Below, one piece after another: positions 8,240 through 16,470 of a stretch of DNA of 38,889 bases; position 1 is the first letter of the stretch; every line of letters starts with the position of its first letter. A program made the translations under genes and the position numbers. The notes below the pieces were generated by a model that saw only the letters and a program-made list of their open reading frames with translations, did no database searches and was not told the DNA's origin. Source of the stretch: JAUUSJ01 sp051880475 (lineage in GTDB: Bacteria > Bacillota > Clostridia > Lachnospirales > Lachnospiraceae); NCBI GenBank assembly GCA_051880475.1, contig JBJEOA010000047.1:1-38889 (forward strand), read 5' to 3'.

Positions 8240-8280
8240 AATTCTTACTGATTTTTTGTGAAATCAGTAAGGATTTTTTT
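8240..8280 (+). terminator. Intrinsic terminator after guaA
   Basis: A 14-bp stem pairs 8240-8253 (ATTCTTACTGATTT region) with 8261-8274 (AAATCAGTAAGGA), followed by a run of seven T. It lies about 125 bases past the guaA stop. That interval also holds a smaller hairpin (GATTGG/CCAATC, 8123-8159) and a TTGACA at 8186-8191 with only a poor -10 (TAAGAA). Confidence 0.85.
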
Positions 8281-8452
8281 AGTTTTTTCTTATTTTCAGA
8301 GAGAACAGACAGAGACAGGAGGAAAAAGAGGCGCAATGAAAACGACTGAAGCGTGTATTTTATAATCTTTCGGATATACAATAGTTGAAAAATGTTGTAC
8401 AATAAAAAAGGGTTATGACCATTTAAATGAACCAATTTCAATTGATGGAGAA
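8281..8452 (+). other. Interval with remnants of a sigma-factor reading frame
   Basis: AGGAGG near 8318 precedes a nine-codon frame (MKTTEACIL, ATG 8336) that ends at TAA 8363. From 8366 the frame of the following gene is open, and its last part reads like the region 3.2 linker of a sigma factor (HLNEPISIDGE). This looks like the degraded 5' part of the next gene. Confidence 0.4.
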
Positions 8453-8785
8453 ATGCAAAATATGAGTGGATATTTTTGGGATGATAGATTTTTTGAAAAT
8501 AATGAAGACTACGAAGAAATAAGAAGAATGATGAATAACTGTTTAGAGAGACTGGTAGGAAACAAACGAGAATATGCAATTTATAGATTTGGTTTGGCTG
8601 GGCAAAAGGAACATTCAATATACGAAACAGCAGAGCATTTCTCGATTCCTATAGAAAGAGTAAGAACTTTAGATAGTAGCATACTTCGTGCAATGAAAAT
8701 CAGAATGCCTACTATTCGTTCGAGAAGTTCATGTCTCAGAAAATTCCTTTTGGATTACTGGAAAGATTCTTATGATAACAGGTGA
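8453..8785 (+). CDS. Sigma-70 region 4-like protein, N-terminally truncated
   Basis: 110 residues. The segment LERLVGNKREYAIYRFGL followed by KEHSIYETAEHFSIPIERVR (about 32-75) matches the region 4 helix-turn-helix of sigma-70 factors, which reads the -35 element; the following SSILRAMK also fits. Regions 1 to 3.1, needed for core binding and -10 recognition, are absent. The same frame continues upstream of the ATG into HLNEPISIDGE, typical of the region 3.2 linker, so the gene is probably the end of a once longer sigma factor. A GGAG before the ATG may still allow translation of the small DNA-binding part. It lies in an accessory stretch next to an LRR protein and a toxin-antitoxin pair. Confidence 0.7.
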   Translation: MQNMSGYFWDDRFFENNEDYEEIRRMMNNCLERLVGNKREYAIYRFGLAGQKEHSIYETAEHFSIPIERVRTLDSSILRAMKIRMPTIRSRSSCLRKFLLDYWKDSYDNR

Positions 8786-8854
8786 AAAAAATAGAAAACC
8801 AATTTTAATTTTCAGGGCATAGGAGATGGATGAAAAAAGATGGAGAAGGATATT

Positions 8855-9958
8855 ATGATTAGTACAAAAGATTTTTTTGTAATGGAACGGGGTGGAGTTC
8901 TCTCATTGAGAAAATATAGGGGAAATGCTGAAAATGTTATCATTCCGGATGAAATTGGGCGTATCAGTCCAGATGCATTTGCCCAGTGTAACGATGTAAA
9001 GAGAATTACCATACCGGGCTCGGTTAAATGTATTTCTGCGAGAGCATTTATAAAAATGCCACATCTGGAATACGTTGAACTTGGTGAAGGAATTGAAACA
9101 ATAGAACATGAAGCTTTTCGTGATTGTATCAGTTTGAAAGAAGTCAAATTGCCTAATTCTTTAAAGAAACTTGAGTACGCTGCATTCAATGGTTGCAGAT
9201 CGCTTGAGAAAATTGAAATTGGTAAGAAAATTAAATCCTTAGAACCCAGTATTCTTTCACACTGTGATAGTCTGAAGGAAATAATAGTTCCGAAAACAGT
9301 ACAAAAACTGGACAATTATGCTTTTGATATGTTGGAAAATCTAGAAACAATTCACTTCGAAGGAGATATTAAGAAAGTAAATGAATTTTCTTTTTCAAAT
9401 TGTCCTAAACTTTCTGAAATAACATTTCCTAAAGATTTTTCACTTTTGGATAAATTAAAGTTTATTCTCTGTCCTGAATTAAAACAAGTGAAGGTGGGGG
9501 AAGATTATTTTAATATTATCGAAGGGTGTGTGACAACTATTGGAAATACCAAAGCTGTTGAAACGAAGCCAGAGAAAAATGCTTTGATAATCGATCCAGC
9601 AATTCCAAATAGATTATCATTTGATGAGGATTTACAAAAATACATCTGTGAATACAAAAGTCTTATTTTTGCATGGGACGAACAAAAAGAAGATTTTAAT
9701 GGCATTGTACAGATACTTTCAGAAAACTATTATTCCCACTTAAACTCTATTATCGAATTTATGTTACCAGATTTAATTGAAATGTATGGAATTATAAGTA
9801 GTGAAGATGTGATAGCTCACTTAGGTAGGCCGGTGATAGATTATGACAATGGTGAAGTGACTTATTTAGAACAAAGCTTTGATGCTTTACATATATTCAC
9901 ATTTGAGTTTCAAGATGATGAATTTGAAAATTTACAGTATTTCTCAATAGATGGTTGA
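8855..9958 (+). CDS. Leucine-rich-repeat (BspA-like) protein with a C-terminal unknown domain
   Basis: 367 residues from ATG 8855 (an ATG at 8840 is in frame, but GGAGAAGG is well placed for 8855). No signal peptide. Residues about 15-200 are seven to eight degenerate repeats of the LRR_5 kind (e.g. CISLKEVKLPNSLKKLEYAAF), a fold used for protein binding and often found in TpLRR/BspA proteins. The C-terminal 130 residues form a separate acidic domain ending FEFQDDEFENLQYFSIDG. It reminds me of immunity-type DUF domains found beside polymorphic toxins (DUF2004/DUF6985-like), but I cannot confirm that. Lack of export signals points to a cytoplasmic role. Confidence 0.8.
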   Translation: MISTKDFFVMERGGVLSLRKYRGNAENVIIPDEIGRISPDAFAQCNDVKRITIPGSVKCISARAFIKMPHLEYVELGEGIETIEHEAFRDCISLKEVKLPNSLKKLEYAAFNGCRSLEKIEIGKKIKSLEPSILSHCDSLKEIIVPKTVQKLDNYAFDMLENLETIHFEGDIKKVNEFSFSNCPKLSEITFPKDFSLLDKLKFILCPELKQVKVGEDYFNIIEGCVTTIGNTKAVETKPEKNALIIDPAIPNRLSFDEDLQKYICEYKSLIFAWDEQKEDFNGIVQILSENYYSHLNSIIEFMLPDLIEMYGIISSEDVIAHLGRPVIDYDNGEVTYLEQSFDALHIFTFEFQDDEFENLQYFSIDG

Positions 9959-10279
9959 TGTGATATTTTAATTAAGTTGCTGACAGAGTTCAAAATATTG
10001 AAAATCAGAAGCAGAAACTTTTAAAAAAGATGGATAGTTTCATTATTTTGACGGAACATATACAAAGAAAACATTATCGCAAAGATGAAATGATTTTAAT
10101 GGAATTAAAGATAGTAAAAGTCTTATAGAAATTCATTAGTCTTATATGCTCTCGAGTATATTTGAAAGTGAACGTATATAAGAACAAGGCGTGCTTTAGT
10201 CGTTGGAGTGTCAGGAGAGTGAATGGAATTAAACAAGTCACTTTATGGCTGATATTTGACTATAATATATTGAAATAGG
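9959..10279 (+). other. Intergenic stretch without a recognised gene
   Basis: About 320 bases with only short frames broken by stops, such as one encoding FDGTYTKKTLSQR near 10047-10089. It may hold remnants of a decayed gene. No repeat, tRNA or clear terminator seen. Confidence 0.4.
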
Positions 10280-10317
10280 TTGAATTTATCCTAGAAAAAG
10301 TGATATACTAACTATAT
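10280..10317 (+). promoter_or_regulatory. Promoter and possible operator of the phd-doc operon
   Basis: TTGAAT (10280-10285), an 18-base spacer and TATACT (10304-10309) form a good sigma-A promoter. A small palindrome ATATA-CTAAC-TATAT (10303-10317) overlaps the -10 and could be the autoregulatory site expected for a Phd antitoxin. The palindrome is AT-rich and could arise by chance. Confidence 0.55.
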
Positions 10318-10337
10318 AAGATTTAGGAGGTGTTCGC

Positions 10338-10580
10338 ATGACAGTAGATACAAACACAATGGTTTCAATTACAGAAGCAAATCAGAACTTTTCAAAAGTT
10401 GCAAGATTAGTAGATGAGCTTGGCTCAGTTGTTATACTTAAAAATAATGCACCAAGATATTTAGTAATCGATTTTAGCAAAGCGGATGAAAGTGCTGTAG
10501 CTAAGGATGAAGATGTACTTGAGATTTCAAAGCGATTACTTGCACAGAATAAAGAAGCTTACGAGGTGCTTGCTAAATGA
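10338..10580 (+). CDS. Phd/YefM-family antitoxin
   Basis: 80 residues. The N-terminal half (VSITEANQNFSKVARLVDELGSV) is the typical Phd/YefM fold that dimerises and binds DNA; the acidic C-terminal tail (about 48-80) should wrap and inhibit the toxin. A strong AGGAGG ribosome site lies 8 bases before the ATG. The last codons overlap the toxin start in an ATGA, the standard layout that keeps antitoxin in excess. It probably also represses its own promoter together with the toxin (conditional cooperativity is known for phd-doc). Confidence 0.9.
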   Translation: MTVDTNTMVSITEANQNFSKVARLVDELGSVVILKNNAPRYLVIDFSKADESAVAKDEDVLEISKRLLAQNKEAYEVLAK

Positions 10581-10954
10581 AAAGACTGAGTAAAGAGCAG
10601 ATTTTGATGCTCCATTCACAGCTTATTGAACAGACAGGTGGAATTGATGGTGTAAGAGATTTCAATTTGTTGGAATCGGCTATTGAGACACCATTTCAAG
10701 CATTTGGCGGAGAGGAATTATATCCAACGATCCAAGCAAAAGGTACACGTCTTGGCTATGGTTTGATAAAAAATCATTGTATGTTGGATGGGAACAAACG
10801 TATAGGAACGCATGCGATGCTTGTATTCTTTGCTTTAAATGGAATTGAATTACGGTATACACAAAAAGAACTATATGAAATGGTTCTTTCAGTAGCAGAT
10901 GGTAGCTTGGAGTATGAAGCGATGCTTAGGTGGGTATTGGAACATCAAGAGTAA
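10577..10954 (+). CDS. Doc-family toxin (Fic fold)
   Basis: 125 residues. Doc toxins phosphorylate elongation factor EF-Tu and so stop translation. The modified Fic motif is present as H67-C-M-L-D71-G-N73-K74-R75 (HCMLDGNKRIGTHAM). The catalytic His and the Lys at the position where AMP-transferring Fic proteins have Gly are retained, which fits Doc-type kinase chemistry. It overlaps the antitoxin gene by 4 bases. No truncation is visible, so the pair is probably functional. The pair lies between other accessory genes and may stabilise the region. Confidence 0.93.
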   Translation: MKRLSKEQILMLHSQLIEQTGGIDGVRDFNLLESAIETPFQAFGGEELYPTIQAKGTRLGYGLIKNHCMLDGNKRIGTHAMLVFFALNGIELRYTQKELYEMVLSVADGSLEYEAMLRWVLEHQE

Positions 10955-11110
10955 TTATTTATTTTATATAATGCATGCATTCAGTCTTTATACAGATTCA
11001 AGAAAGTAATTAAATTCCAATCTTACGGATGGCTTGGAAGTAACAGAAGATTTGAATTCTGAAGAGTTAAGTTGGTTGTGTCATATTCAGGTTTGGAGAG
11101 GAGATGTTTT

Positions 11111-11488
11111 ATGAAGAAAAAAGTAATTGCAATTATTTTAGTTGCCGTATCAATTATGTCAATTTTGGCATGTAGCAAAGAAGAAATGTATGAGGTTCCT
11201 GATTTATCACAGTACAAGACAGATTATGTAGGAGATGCTCCAAATGTCATAAATATTGTAAGTAGTCAAGATTATCCAGATGGATACTCATATGACAGCA
11301 TAGAGATACAGTCTAAAACAGAGCCTTATGGATTAACGGTTTTTCTAAAAGTTGAGCCGTCGGCATCTAAGCCTGAAGATGAATTGCAGGTTAATGCAGA
11401 TATGACATTCGATTTAATTGGCAATTTAGGAATACTTGATTATAAAATAGCAGATAGCAAAGAAATTATTGCGTCGTATGAACGGTAG
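11111..11488 (+). CDS. DUF4825-like lipoprotein
   Basis: 125 residues from ATG 11111, chosen over an in-frame ATG at 11072 because GGAGAGGAG precedes it and the protein then begins with a perfect lipoprotein signal (MKKKVIAIILV... SILAC, lipidated C21). The mature part, YVGDAPNVINIVSS followed later by KTEPYGLTVFLKVE, resembles the DUF4825 domain found in Firmicute membrane-linked regulators and lipoproteins. Its function is unknown. It stands alone, with its own terminator downstream. Confidence 0.75.
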   Translation: MKKKVIAIILVAVSIMSILACSKEEMYEVPDLSQYKTDYVGDAPNVINIVSSQDYPDGYSYDSIEIQSKTEPYGLTVFLKVEPSASKPEDELQVNADMTFDLIGNLGILDYKIADSKEIIASYER

Positions 11489-11533
11489 AGTGATTGTTAA
11501 TTAAATTTCAGTTTGCACTGCCTTTGTATTACC

Positions 11534-11574
11534 CTCCCATGAGCAGATTTCATATGCCCATGGGAGTATTTTTA
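11534..11574 (+). terminator. Intrinsic terminator
   Basis: CTCCCATG (11534-11541) pairs with CATGGGAG (11559-11566), followed by TATTTTTAT. It ends the lipoprotein transcript. Confidence 0.8.
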
Positions 11575-11738
11575 TGCTCTAATGGTAACCGCCCTTATAC
11601 TATCATGATACAAAAGATTCAAACCTGACGAAAATATTATGAAAAAGTATAATATTGACTATAAATATGACTTTTAATTATATGGATAATAATTCCTCTT
11701 TTACGTTTATTTGGAAGTACAAAAATGGAGTATTTCAA

Positions 11739-11789
11739 TTGACGGAGAAGTTTTAATATGATAATCTAATTAAGGTTAGTAAACACTAA
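11739..11789 (+). promoter_or_regulatory. Promoter of the siderophore uptake operon with a metal-repressor-like operator
   Basis: TTGACG (11739-11744), a 17-base spacer and TAATCT (11762-11767) form a promoter. The inverted repeat TTAGT-AAAC-ACTAA (11776-11789) covers the expected transcription start, where a repressor would block initiation. The arms resemble DtxR-family boxes, which fits iron control of this operon; the regulator is not encoded here. Confidence 0.6.
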
Positions 11790-11807
11790 TACAAAAATAA
11801 TGAAAGG

Positions 11808-11892
11808 TGCATTGCGAAAGCATATAACTGTTATTTAGTTTATAGGTAAGTTAGCAATGCATTATTATTTTACGTAAGTTAGTGTAAACTAA
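11808..11892 (+). promoter_or_regulatory. Leader hairpin and second operator copy
   Basis: In the leader of the uptake operon TGCATTGC (11808-11815) pairs with GCAATGCA (11854-11861), followed by the T-rich TTATTATTTTA, an attenuator-like shape. Just after it, a second inverted repeat TTAGT-GTAA-ACTAA (11879-11892) has the same arms and spacing as the operator at the promoter. It ends 24 bases before the first gene. Confidence 0.5.
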
Positions 11893-11916
11893 TAAAAATT
11901 AGGAGGGATATTATAA

Positions 11917-12933
11917 ATGAGAAAGAATTCTTTCACTATTATTTTGCTGTTATTATTCTTGATTTTGGCGTTTGCTTCTCTTTTTATAGGTGTCATCGAT
12001 ATTTCTTATAAAGCACTTATTAGTGGGAATTATGAACAGATTCAAATTTTGCTAATTTCACGCTTACCGAGACTATTAGCAATTTTCTGTACAGGAGCAG
12101 GAATGAGTGTGGCAGGATTAATTATGCAGCAACTTTGCATGAATAAGTTTGTCTCCCCAACCACGGGGGCAACCATTTCTTGTGCACAGTTTGGAATTTT
12201 AATTGCTTTAGTTTTTATGCCAGCTTCTACAATTTGGAGTAGAGCAATATTTTCAGCAATCTGTGCCATTTTAGGAACATGGATTTTTGTCTGGTTTATT
12301 CAGCGAATTCCGTTTAAAGATCCCGTTATGGTTCCATTAATAGGTATTATGTTTGGAAATATCATTGGTGGAGTGACGAGTTTTATCGCCTATAAATATG
12401 ATATGACGCAGGCAATTTCTAGTTGGCTGACGGGAAGTTTTTCTATGATTTTGCGTGGTCGCTATGAAATAGTATGGCTAGTAGTTCCAATGATAATAAT
12501 GGCTTTTTTGTTTGCCAACCATTTCAATATTGTGGGTATGGGAAAAGATTTTTCTAAAAATCTTGGCGTAAATTATAATTTTTTATTATTTTTAGGACTT
12601 ACCATTGCTGCGATGATTACAGCTAGTATCGTGGTAGTAGTAGGAAGTATTTCTTATATTGGGTTAATTGTGCCAAATCTTATAGCAATGTTTAAAGGGG
12701 ATAAAATCAGGGGAACGTTAATTGACACAGCATTATTTGGTGCAGTATTTGTCATGGTCTGCGATATGATAGGAAGAATTATCATTATGCCGTATGAGCT
12801 TCCGATTGAGTTAATTATCGGTATTATTGGAAGCATAATTTTTATTATAATGTTGATTTATCGCTTAAATTATGGACGAAAAGCTGTGCGAATTGGAGCG
12901 TTTAGACAAATGGAAAGGAGAAAAATATCATGA
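11917..12933 (+). CDS. yclN: Siderophore ABC transporter permease (YclN-like, FecCD family)
   Basis: 338 residues, about nine membrane segments, FecCD family. Stretches such as SRLPRLLAI, GLIMQQLCMNKFVSPTTGAT and SFIAYKYDMTQ are very close to what I know of Bacillus YclN/CeuB permeases, which import ferric petrobactin and related catecholate or mixed siderophores. GLIVPN (about 248) lies in the coupling region for the ATPase. It is the first gene of a four-gene operon and overlaps the second permease by 4 bases (ATGA). An AGGAGG ribosome site lies 11 bases before the ATG. The exact siderophore is inferred from family only. Confidence 0.9.
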   Translation: MRKNSFTIILLLLFLILAFASLFIGVIDISYKALISGNYEQIQILLISRLPRLLAIFCTGAGMSVAGLIMQQLCMNKFVSPTTGATISCAQFGILIALVFMPASTIWSRAIFSAICAILGTWIFVWFIQRIPFKDPVMVPLIGIMFGNIIGGVTSFIAYKYDMTQAISSWLTGSFSMILRGRYEIVWLVVPMIIMAFLFANHFNIVGMGKDFSKNLGVNYNFLLFLGLTIAAMITASIVVVVGSISYIGLIVPNLIAMFKGDKIRGTLIDTALFGAVFVMVCDMIGRIIIMPYELPIELIIGIIGSIIFIIMLIYRLNYGRKAVRIGAFRQMERRKIS

Positions 12934-13931
12934 AGAGTTATTTTTATGTTGATGATAAAAAAAGAATGATTCGACATAAATTTATCGTATTAACAGTAGT
13001 TTTGATGGTTTTTATTCTGTTTTATATGACAGTCAATATCCGTTTTGATAATCGAAAGCTTTTTCGCTATGCTATGGAACTTCGCTCTACGAAGGTGGTA
13101 GTTATGCTTTTGGTAGCTTTTGCCATTGGGACTGCGTCATTAGTGTTTCAATCAATTATTAATAATACTATTGTAACACCTTGTCTTTTGGGGATGAATT
13201 CTCTGTATACATTGGTACATACAGCAGTTGTTTTTTTCTTTGGAAGTGGTAGTTTACTAGTGGTAAATAGTAATTTAGCTTTTTTGGTAGATATCATGAT
13301 TATGGGGATTGTGGCAACAGTCATATATAGCTTTATGTTTCAAAAAACAAAATATAATGTGCTTTATGTATTGTTGATTGGTACGGTCTTAACTTCGTTC
13401 TTTTCTAGTATACAAAATACATTAGTGCGAGCGATGGACCCTAATGAATATGAGAGTTTGTTGACGACACTTGTTGCTAGTTTTAGCAATATAAATGACG
13501 AAATTATTATCCTCTCATTTATATTAATGGTTATAGTATTTTTTGCATTGCGAAAAGAATTGGCAGTATTAGATGTCATAACCTTAGGGAAAAATCAGGC
13601 GATTAATCTTGGTGTAGATTATAATCGCACAATTAAAAAACTATTATTAGGTGTAGTATTGTTTATTTCTATTGCGACAGCTTTAGTAGGACCAATTTCT
13701 TTTATGGGATTAATTATTGCAAATCTTACTAGGCAGCTTTTTAAAACTTATCGACATAAAGAACTTATTTTGGGGTCAGCATTTATCGGAATGATTTTAT
13801 TAATTAGTGGACAATTAATTGTAGAGCAAGTATTTTCCTATGCGATTCCAGTTAGTGTGTTTATTACGGTGGGCGGGGGATTATATTTCCTCTATCTACT
13901 GCTTACTCAAGGAAGGAGAATGAAAAAATGA
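12930..13931 (+). CDS. yclO: Siderophore ABC transporter permease (YclO-like)
   Basis: 333 residues, FecCD family, the second half of the heterodimeric importer. It has a basic cytoplasmic N-terminus, about nine hydrophobic segments and the coupling-loop region GPISFMGLIIANLTRQLFKT (about 251-270). ATGA overlaps join it to yclN upstream and the ATPase gene downstream, so the three membrane-complex subunits are translationally coupled. Confidence 0.9.
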   Translation: MKSYFYVDDKKRMIRHKFIVLTVVLMVFILFYMTVNIRFDNRKLFRYAMELRSTKVVVMLLVAFAIGTASLVFQSIINNTIVTPCLLGMNSLYTLVHTAVVFFFGSGSLLVVNSNLAFLVDIMIMGIVATVIYSFMFQKTKYNVLYVLLIGTVLTSFFSSIQNTLVRAMDPNEYESLLTTLVASFSNINDEIIILSFILMVIVFFALRKELAVLDVITLGKNQAINLGVDYNRTIKKLLLGVVLFISIATALVGPISFMGLIIANLTRQLFKTYRHKELILGSAFIGMILLISGQLIVEQVFSYAIPVSVFITVGGGLYFLYLLLTQGRRMKK

Positions 13932-14680
13932 AGATTAAAGGGTTGACCAAATCTTATGATAGGAAAATGATAATTGATCATATTGACTTTGAAATTACAA
14001 AAGGGAAAGTTATTTCTTTTATCGGTCCAAATGGAGCAGGAAAATCTACGGTTATGGGTATGATTTCTAGATTAATTTCTAGTGATTTTGGCACTGTAAA
14101 TTTAGAAGGGAAGTTGCTTGAGAAATGGAAAAGCAAAGAATTATCAAAAAGACTTGCTATTTTGACACAGACAAATAATATTCAGATGAAGCTGACAGTA
14201 CGAGAATTAATTAATTTTGGTCGATTTCCATACTCAGGTGGACGGCTAACCGATATAGACAAAGAAATGGTAGACAGAGCAATTTCATATATGGAGCTTA
14301 CAGATATTCAAAATAAATATATTGATGAGCTATCGGGAGGACAGCGTCAGCGTGCCTATATCGCAATGGTAATCGCTCAAGATACGGAGTATGTATTATT
14401 AGATGAGCCAACCAATAATTTAGATATTTATCATGCGACGAATTTAATGAAGATTGTTCGTAGACTTTGTGATGAACTTGGCAAAACGGTAGTTTTAGTT
14501 TTACATGATATTAATTATGCAGCCTTTTATTCTGATTATATTTGTGCCTTTGCAGACGGTAAGATAGCAAAATATGGACCAGTAGAAGAGGTAATGACAA
14601 AAGAGAATTTATCTAAAATCTATAAAGTAGATTTTGAAATTATGGAGATTGAGGGAAAACCTCTTTCTATTTATTATTAA
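13928..14680 (+). CDS. yclP: Siderophore ABC transporter ATP-binding protein (YclP-like)
   Basis: 250 residues. Walker A GPNGAGKST (about 34-42), Q-loop around LTQTNN, signature LSGGQRQRAYIAMVIAQD (about 135), Walker B YVLLDEPTNNLD (about 154-165), and switch His in VLVLHDINYA. Typical of FecE/CeuD/YclP ATPases that drive ferric-siderophore import at the inner face of the membrane. The start overlaps the previous gene by 4 bases. Confidence 0.93.
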   Translation: MKIKGLTKSYDRKMIIDHIDFEITKGKVISFIGPNGAGKSTVMGMISRLISSDFGTVNLEGKLLEKWKSKELSKRLAILTQTNNIQMKLTVRELINFGRFPYSGGRLTDIDKEMVDRAISYMELTDIQNKYIDELSGGQRQRAYIAMVIAQDTEYVLLDEPTNNLDIYHATNLMKIVRRLCDELGKTVVLVLHDINYAAFYSDYICAFADGKIAKYGPVEEVMTKENLSKIYKVDFEIMEIEGKPLSIYY

Positions 14681-14694
14681 AAGGGAGAATTTTT

Positions 14695-15732
14695 ATGATG
14701 AAAAAAGTATTAACCGTATTTTTAACAGCAACTATTTTCTTTTCAGTGACAGCTTGCAGCAGTAATACGACAGCAGTGAAGCAAAAGAATGAGGAAAAAG
14801 TACAAGAAACTAAGATAGAGACAGAAAATAAAAATGGAGAAGTTAAAGAAATTCCAAACTCTGTCACTTTAAAGACAAAAAATGGAAGTGATGAGTTTGT
14901 AGAAGTAGAATTTCCATATAATCCGCAGAAACTAGCCGTAATGGATTTAGGTACCTTGGATATTTTAGATAGTTTAGGTTATGGAGATAAAATCACAGGT
15001 GTCTCTAAAGGCTCTTCCATTGATTATTTGCAAACTTATATGATAAATGATGATATTTTAAATCTTGGAACGGTAAAAGAGGTGGATATGGAAGCAGTTT
15101 TAGAGTGCGAGCCAGATATAATTTTTATCGGAGGGCGTTTAGCTTCGGTATATGATGAGTTAGCAAAGATTGCTCCAGTTTATATGATGTATACAGATAC
15201 AGAAATTGGTGTTGTAGAGAGTACAAGAGCCAATGCAAAGAAAATTGCTTCTTTGTTTGGAAGCGAAGACAGTGTGGAACAGCTGATTTTTCAATACATA
15301 TCTCGTATTGAGACGCTTCAAGATATTGCAAAGGAAAAGACGGCAATTGTCAGTATGGTGAATGCGGGTGGCTTTGGCTTGCTAGGCAATGATGGACGGT
15401 GTTCTATTATTGGAAATGAAATTGGATTTAAAAATATTGGTATAGATGCAAAGATAGAGACTTCTGCTCATGGAAATGAGGCATCCTTTGAATTTGTCCT
15501 AGATAAAAATCCAGATTATATTTTTGTATTAGATCGAGATGCAGCTATCGGAACAAAAGGTGCAAAGCTCGCAGCAGAAGTTTTGGATAATGATTTAGTT
15601 AATATGACAGATGCCGCAGCGAACGGGAATATCATTATTTTGGAACATTCTAATGTGTGGTATACGGCAGAGGGAGGCATTAGGGCACTTGGAATTATGC
15701 TCTCGGATTTGGAAAAATCATTACTCGACTAA
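14695..15732 (+). CDS. yclQ: Siderophore-binding lipoprotein (YclQ/FatB/CeuA-like)
   Basis: 345 residues. The lipoprotein signal MMKKVLTVFL...SVTAC gives lipidation at C21 (two adjacent ATGs are possible starts; AGGGAG precedes them). The mature protein is a class III periplasmic-binding fold: MDLGTLDILDSLGYGDKITGV in the N-lobe, AVLECEPDIIFIGGR, and a C-lobe with FEFVLDKNPDYIFVLDRD. It should capture the ferric siderophore at the cell surface and pass it to the two permeases. Fourteen bases after the ATPase gene, so in the same operon. Confidence 0.92.
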   Translation: MMKKVLTVFLTATIFFSVTACSSNTTAVKQKNEEKVQETKIETENKNGEVKEIPNSVTLKTKNGSDEFVEVEFPYNPQKLAVMDLGTLDILDSLGYGDKITGVSKGSSIDYLQTYMINDDILNLGTVKEVDMEAVLECEPDIIFIGGRLASVYDELAKIAPVYMMYTDTEIGVVESTRANAKKIASLFGSEDSVEQLIFQYISRIETLQDIAKEKTAIVSMVNAGGFGLLGNDGRCSIIGNEIGFKNIGIDAKIETSAHGNEASFEFVLDKNPDYIFVLDRDAAIGTKGAKLAAEVLDNDLVNMTDAAANGNIIILEHSNVWYTAEGGIRALGIMLSDLEKSLLD

Positions 15733-15781
15733 AAAAATATGATAAAGAGGGACGTTTCCTAGCAGAAAAGGTGAAAAGATA

Positions 15782-15831
15782 TTAGGGAGATACGGTACGA
15801 AAAAAATGAGAATGGTATAGTATCTCCCTTA
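15782..15831. terminator. Hairpin between convergent operons, probable shared terminator
   Basis: AGGGAGATAC (15784-15793) pairs with GTATCTCCCT (15820-15829) around a 26-base loop. It lies between the convergent yclQ and pdxT genes. T-tracts on either side are weak, so termination may be moderate. Confidence 0.55.
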
Positions 15832-15839
15832 AATTTATC

Positions 15840-16403
15840 TTATTTGCATAAAGACAAGAAATATTCGTGAATCTTTGTATTGTCGTCAAGCTCAGGATGG
15901 AAAGCGAGAGCAATCTGATTTTTATGACGCACGGCTACGATACGATTTTCTATGGTGGATAGAATTTCTACGCCATTTCCAACTTCTGTCACAAACGGAG
16001 CACGTATAAAAGTCATAGGAATTGTGCCAATTCCTTTTAAATCTGCATCTATATGAAAACTTCCAAGTTGACGACCGTATGCGTTTCTTCGCACAGTCAT
16101 TGGGATTGTTTCAAAATAAGAAGTCTCTTGTCCCTCAATTTTATCTGCGAGTAAAATCATTCCAGCACAAGTAGCGAGTACGGGCATTCCCTGTTTTATC
16201 TGACTTTGAATCATAGAAAACATATTTAATTCTTTTAGAAGTTTTCCTTGTACTGTGCTCTCACCGCCTGGGAGAATGATTCCGTCGTATTTTTGTTTTA
16301 GATCGGATGCCTGTCTAAGTTCAACGCAAGAAGCACCTAGATTTTCCAATATTTTTTCATGTTCGATAAAAGCTCCTTGTACGGCTAATACTGCAATTTT
16401 CAT
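15840..16403 (-). CDS. pdxT: Pyridoxal 5'-phosphate synthase glutaminase subunit
   Basis: 187 residues, class I glutamine amidotransferase. It frees ammonia from glutamine and channels it to PdxS to make the active form of vitamin B6. The oxyanion/sugar motif PGGEST (45-50), nucleophile C79 in ATCAGM and the His-Glu pair in AFHPELDD near the C-terminus are all present. It follows pdxS on the same strand after 67 bases. No clear Shine-Dalgarno is seen before the ATG. The gap contains short complementary segments (CACTTT/AAAGTG and TCATCA/TGATGA) that could couple or modulate translation. Confidence 0.96.
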   Translation of the reverse strand: MKIAVLAVQGAFIEHEKILENLGASCVELRQASDLKQKYDGIILPGGESTVQGKLLKELNMFSMIQSQIKQGMPVLATCAGMILLADKIEGQETSYFETIPMTVRRNAYGRQLGSFHIDADLKGIGTIPMTFIRAPFVTEVGNGVEILSTIENRIVAVRHKNQIALAFHPELDDNTKIHEYFLSLCK

Positions 16404-16470
16404 AAATTATTTACACTTTGCTCATCATTATTTAAAAAGTAAAGTGATGACCTTCCTTCCTAGTTTTTTA

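Noticed and set aside
8186..8280. Small RNA gene with TTGACA promoter before the guaA terminator
   Set aside because: The only -10 at correct spacing is TAAGAA; the hairpin is adequately explained as the guaA terminator.
8208..8618. 136-codon minus-strand frame
   Set aside because: It lies over the guaA terminator and antisense to the sigma-like gene, with low-complexity Ser/Leu/Phe content and no start context.
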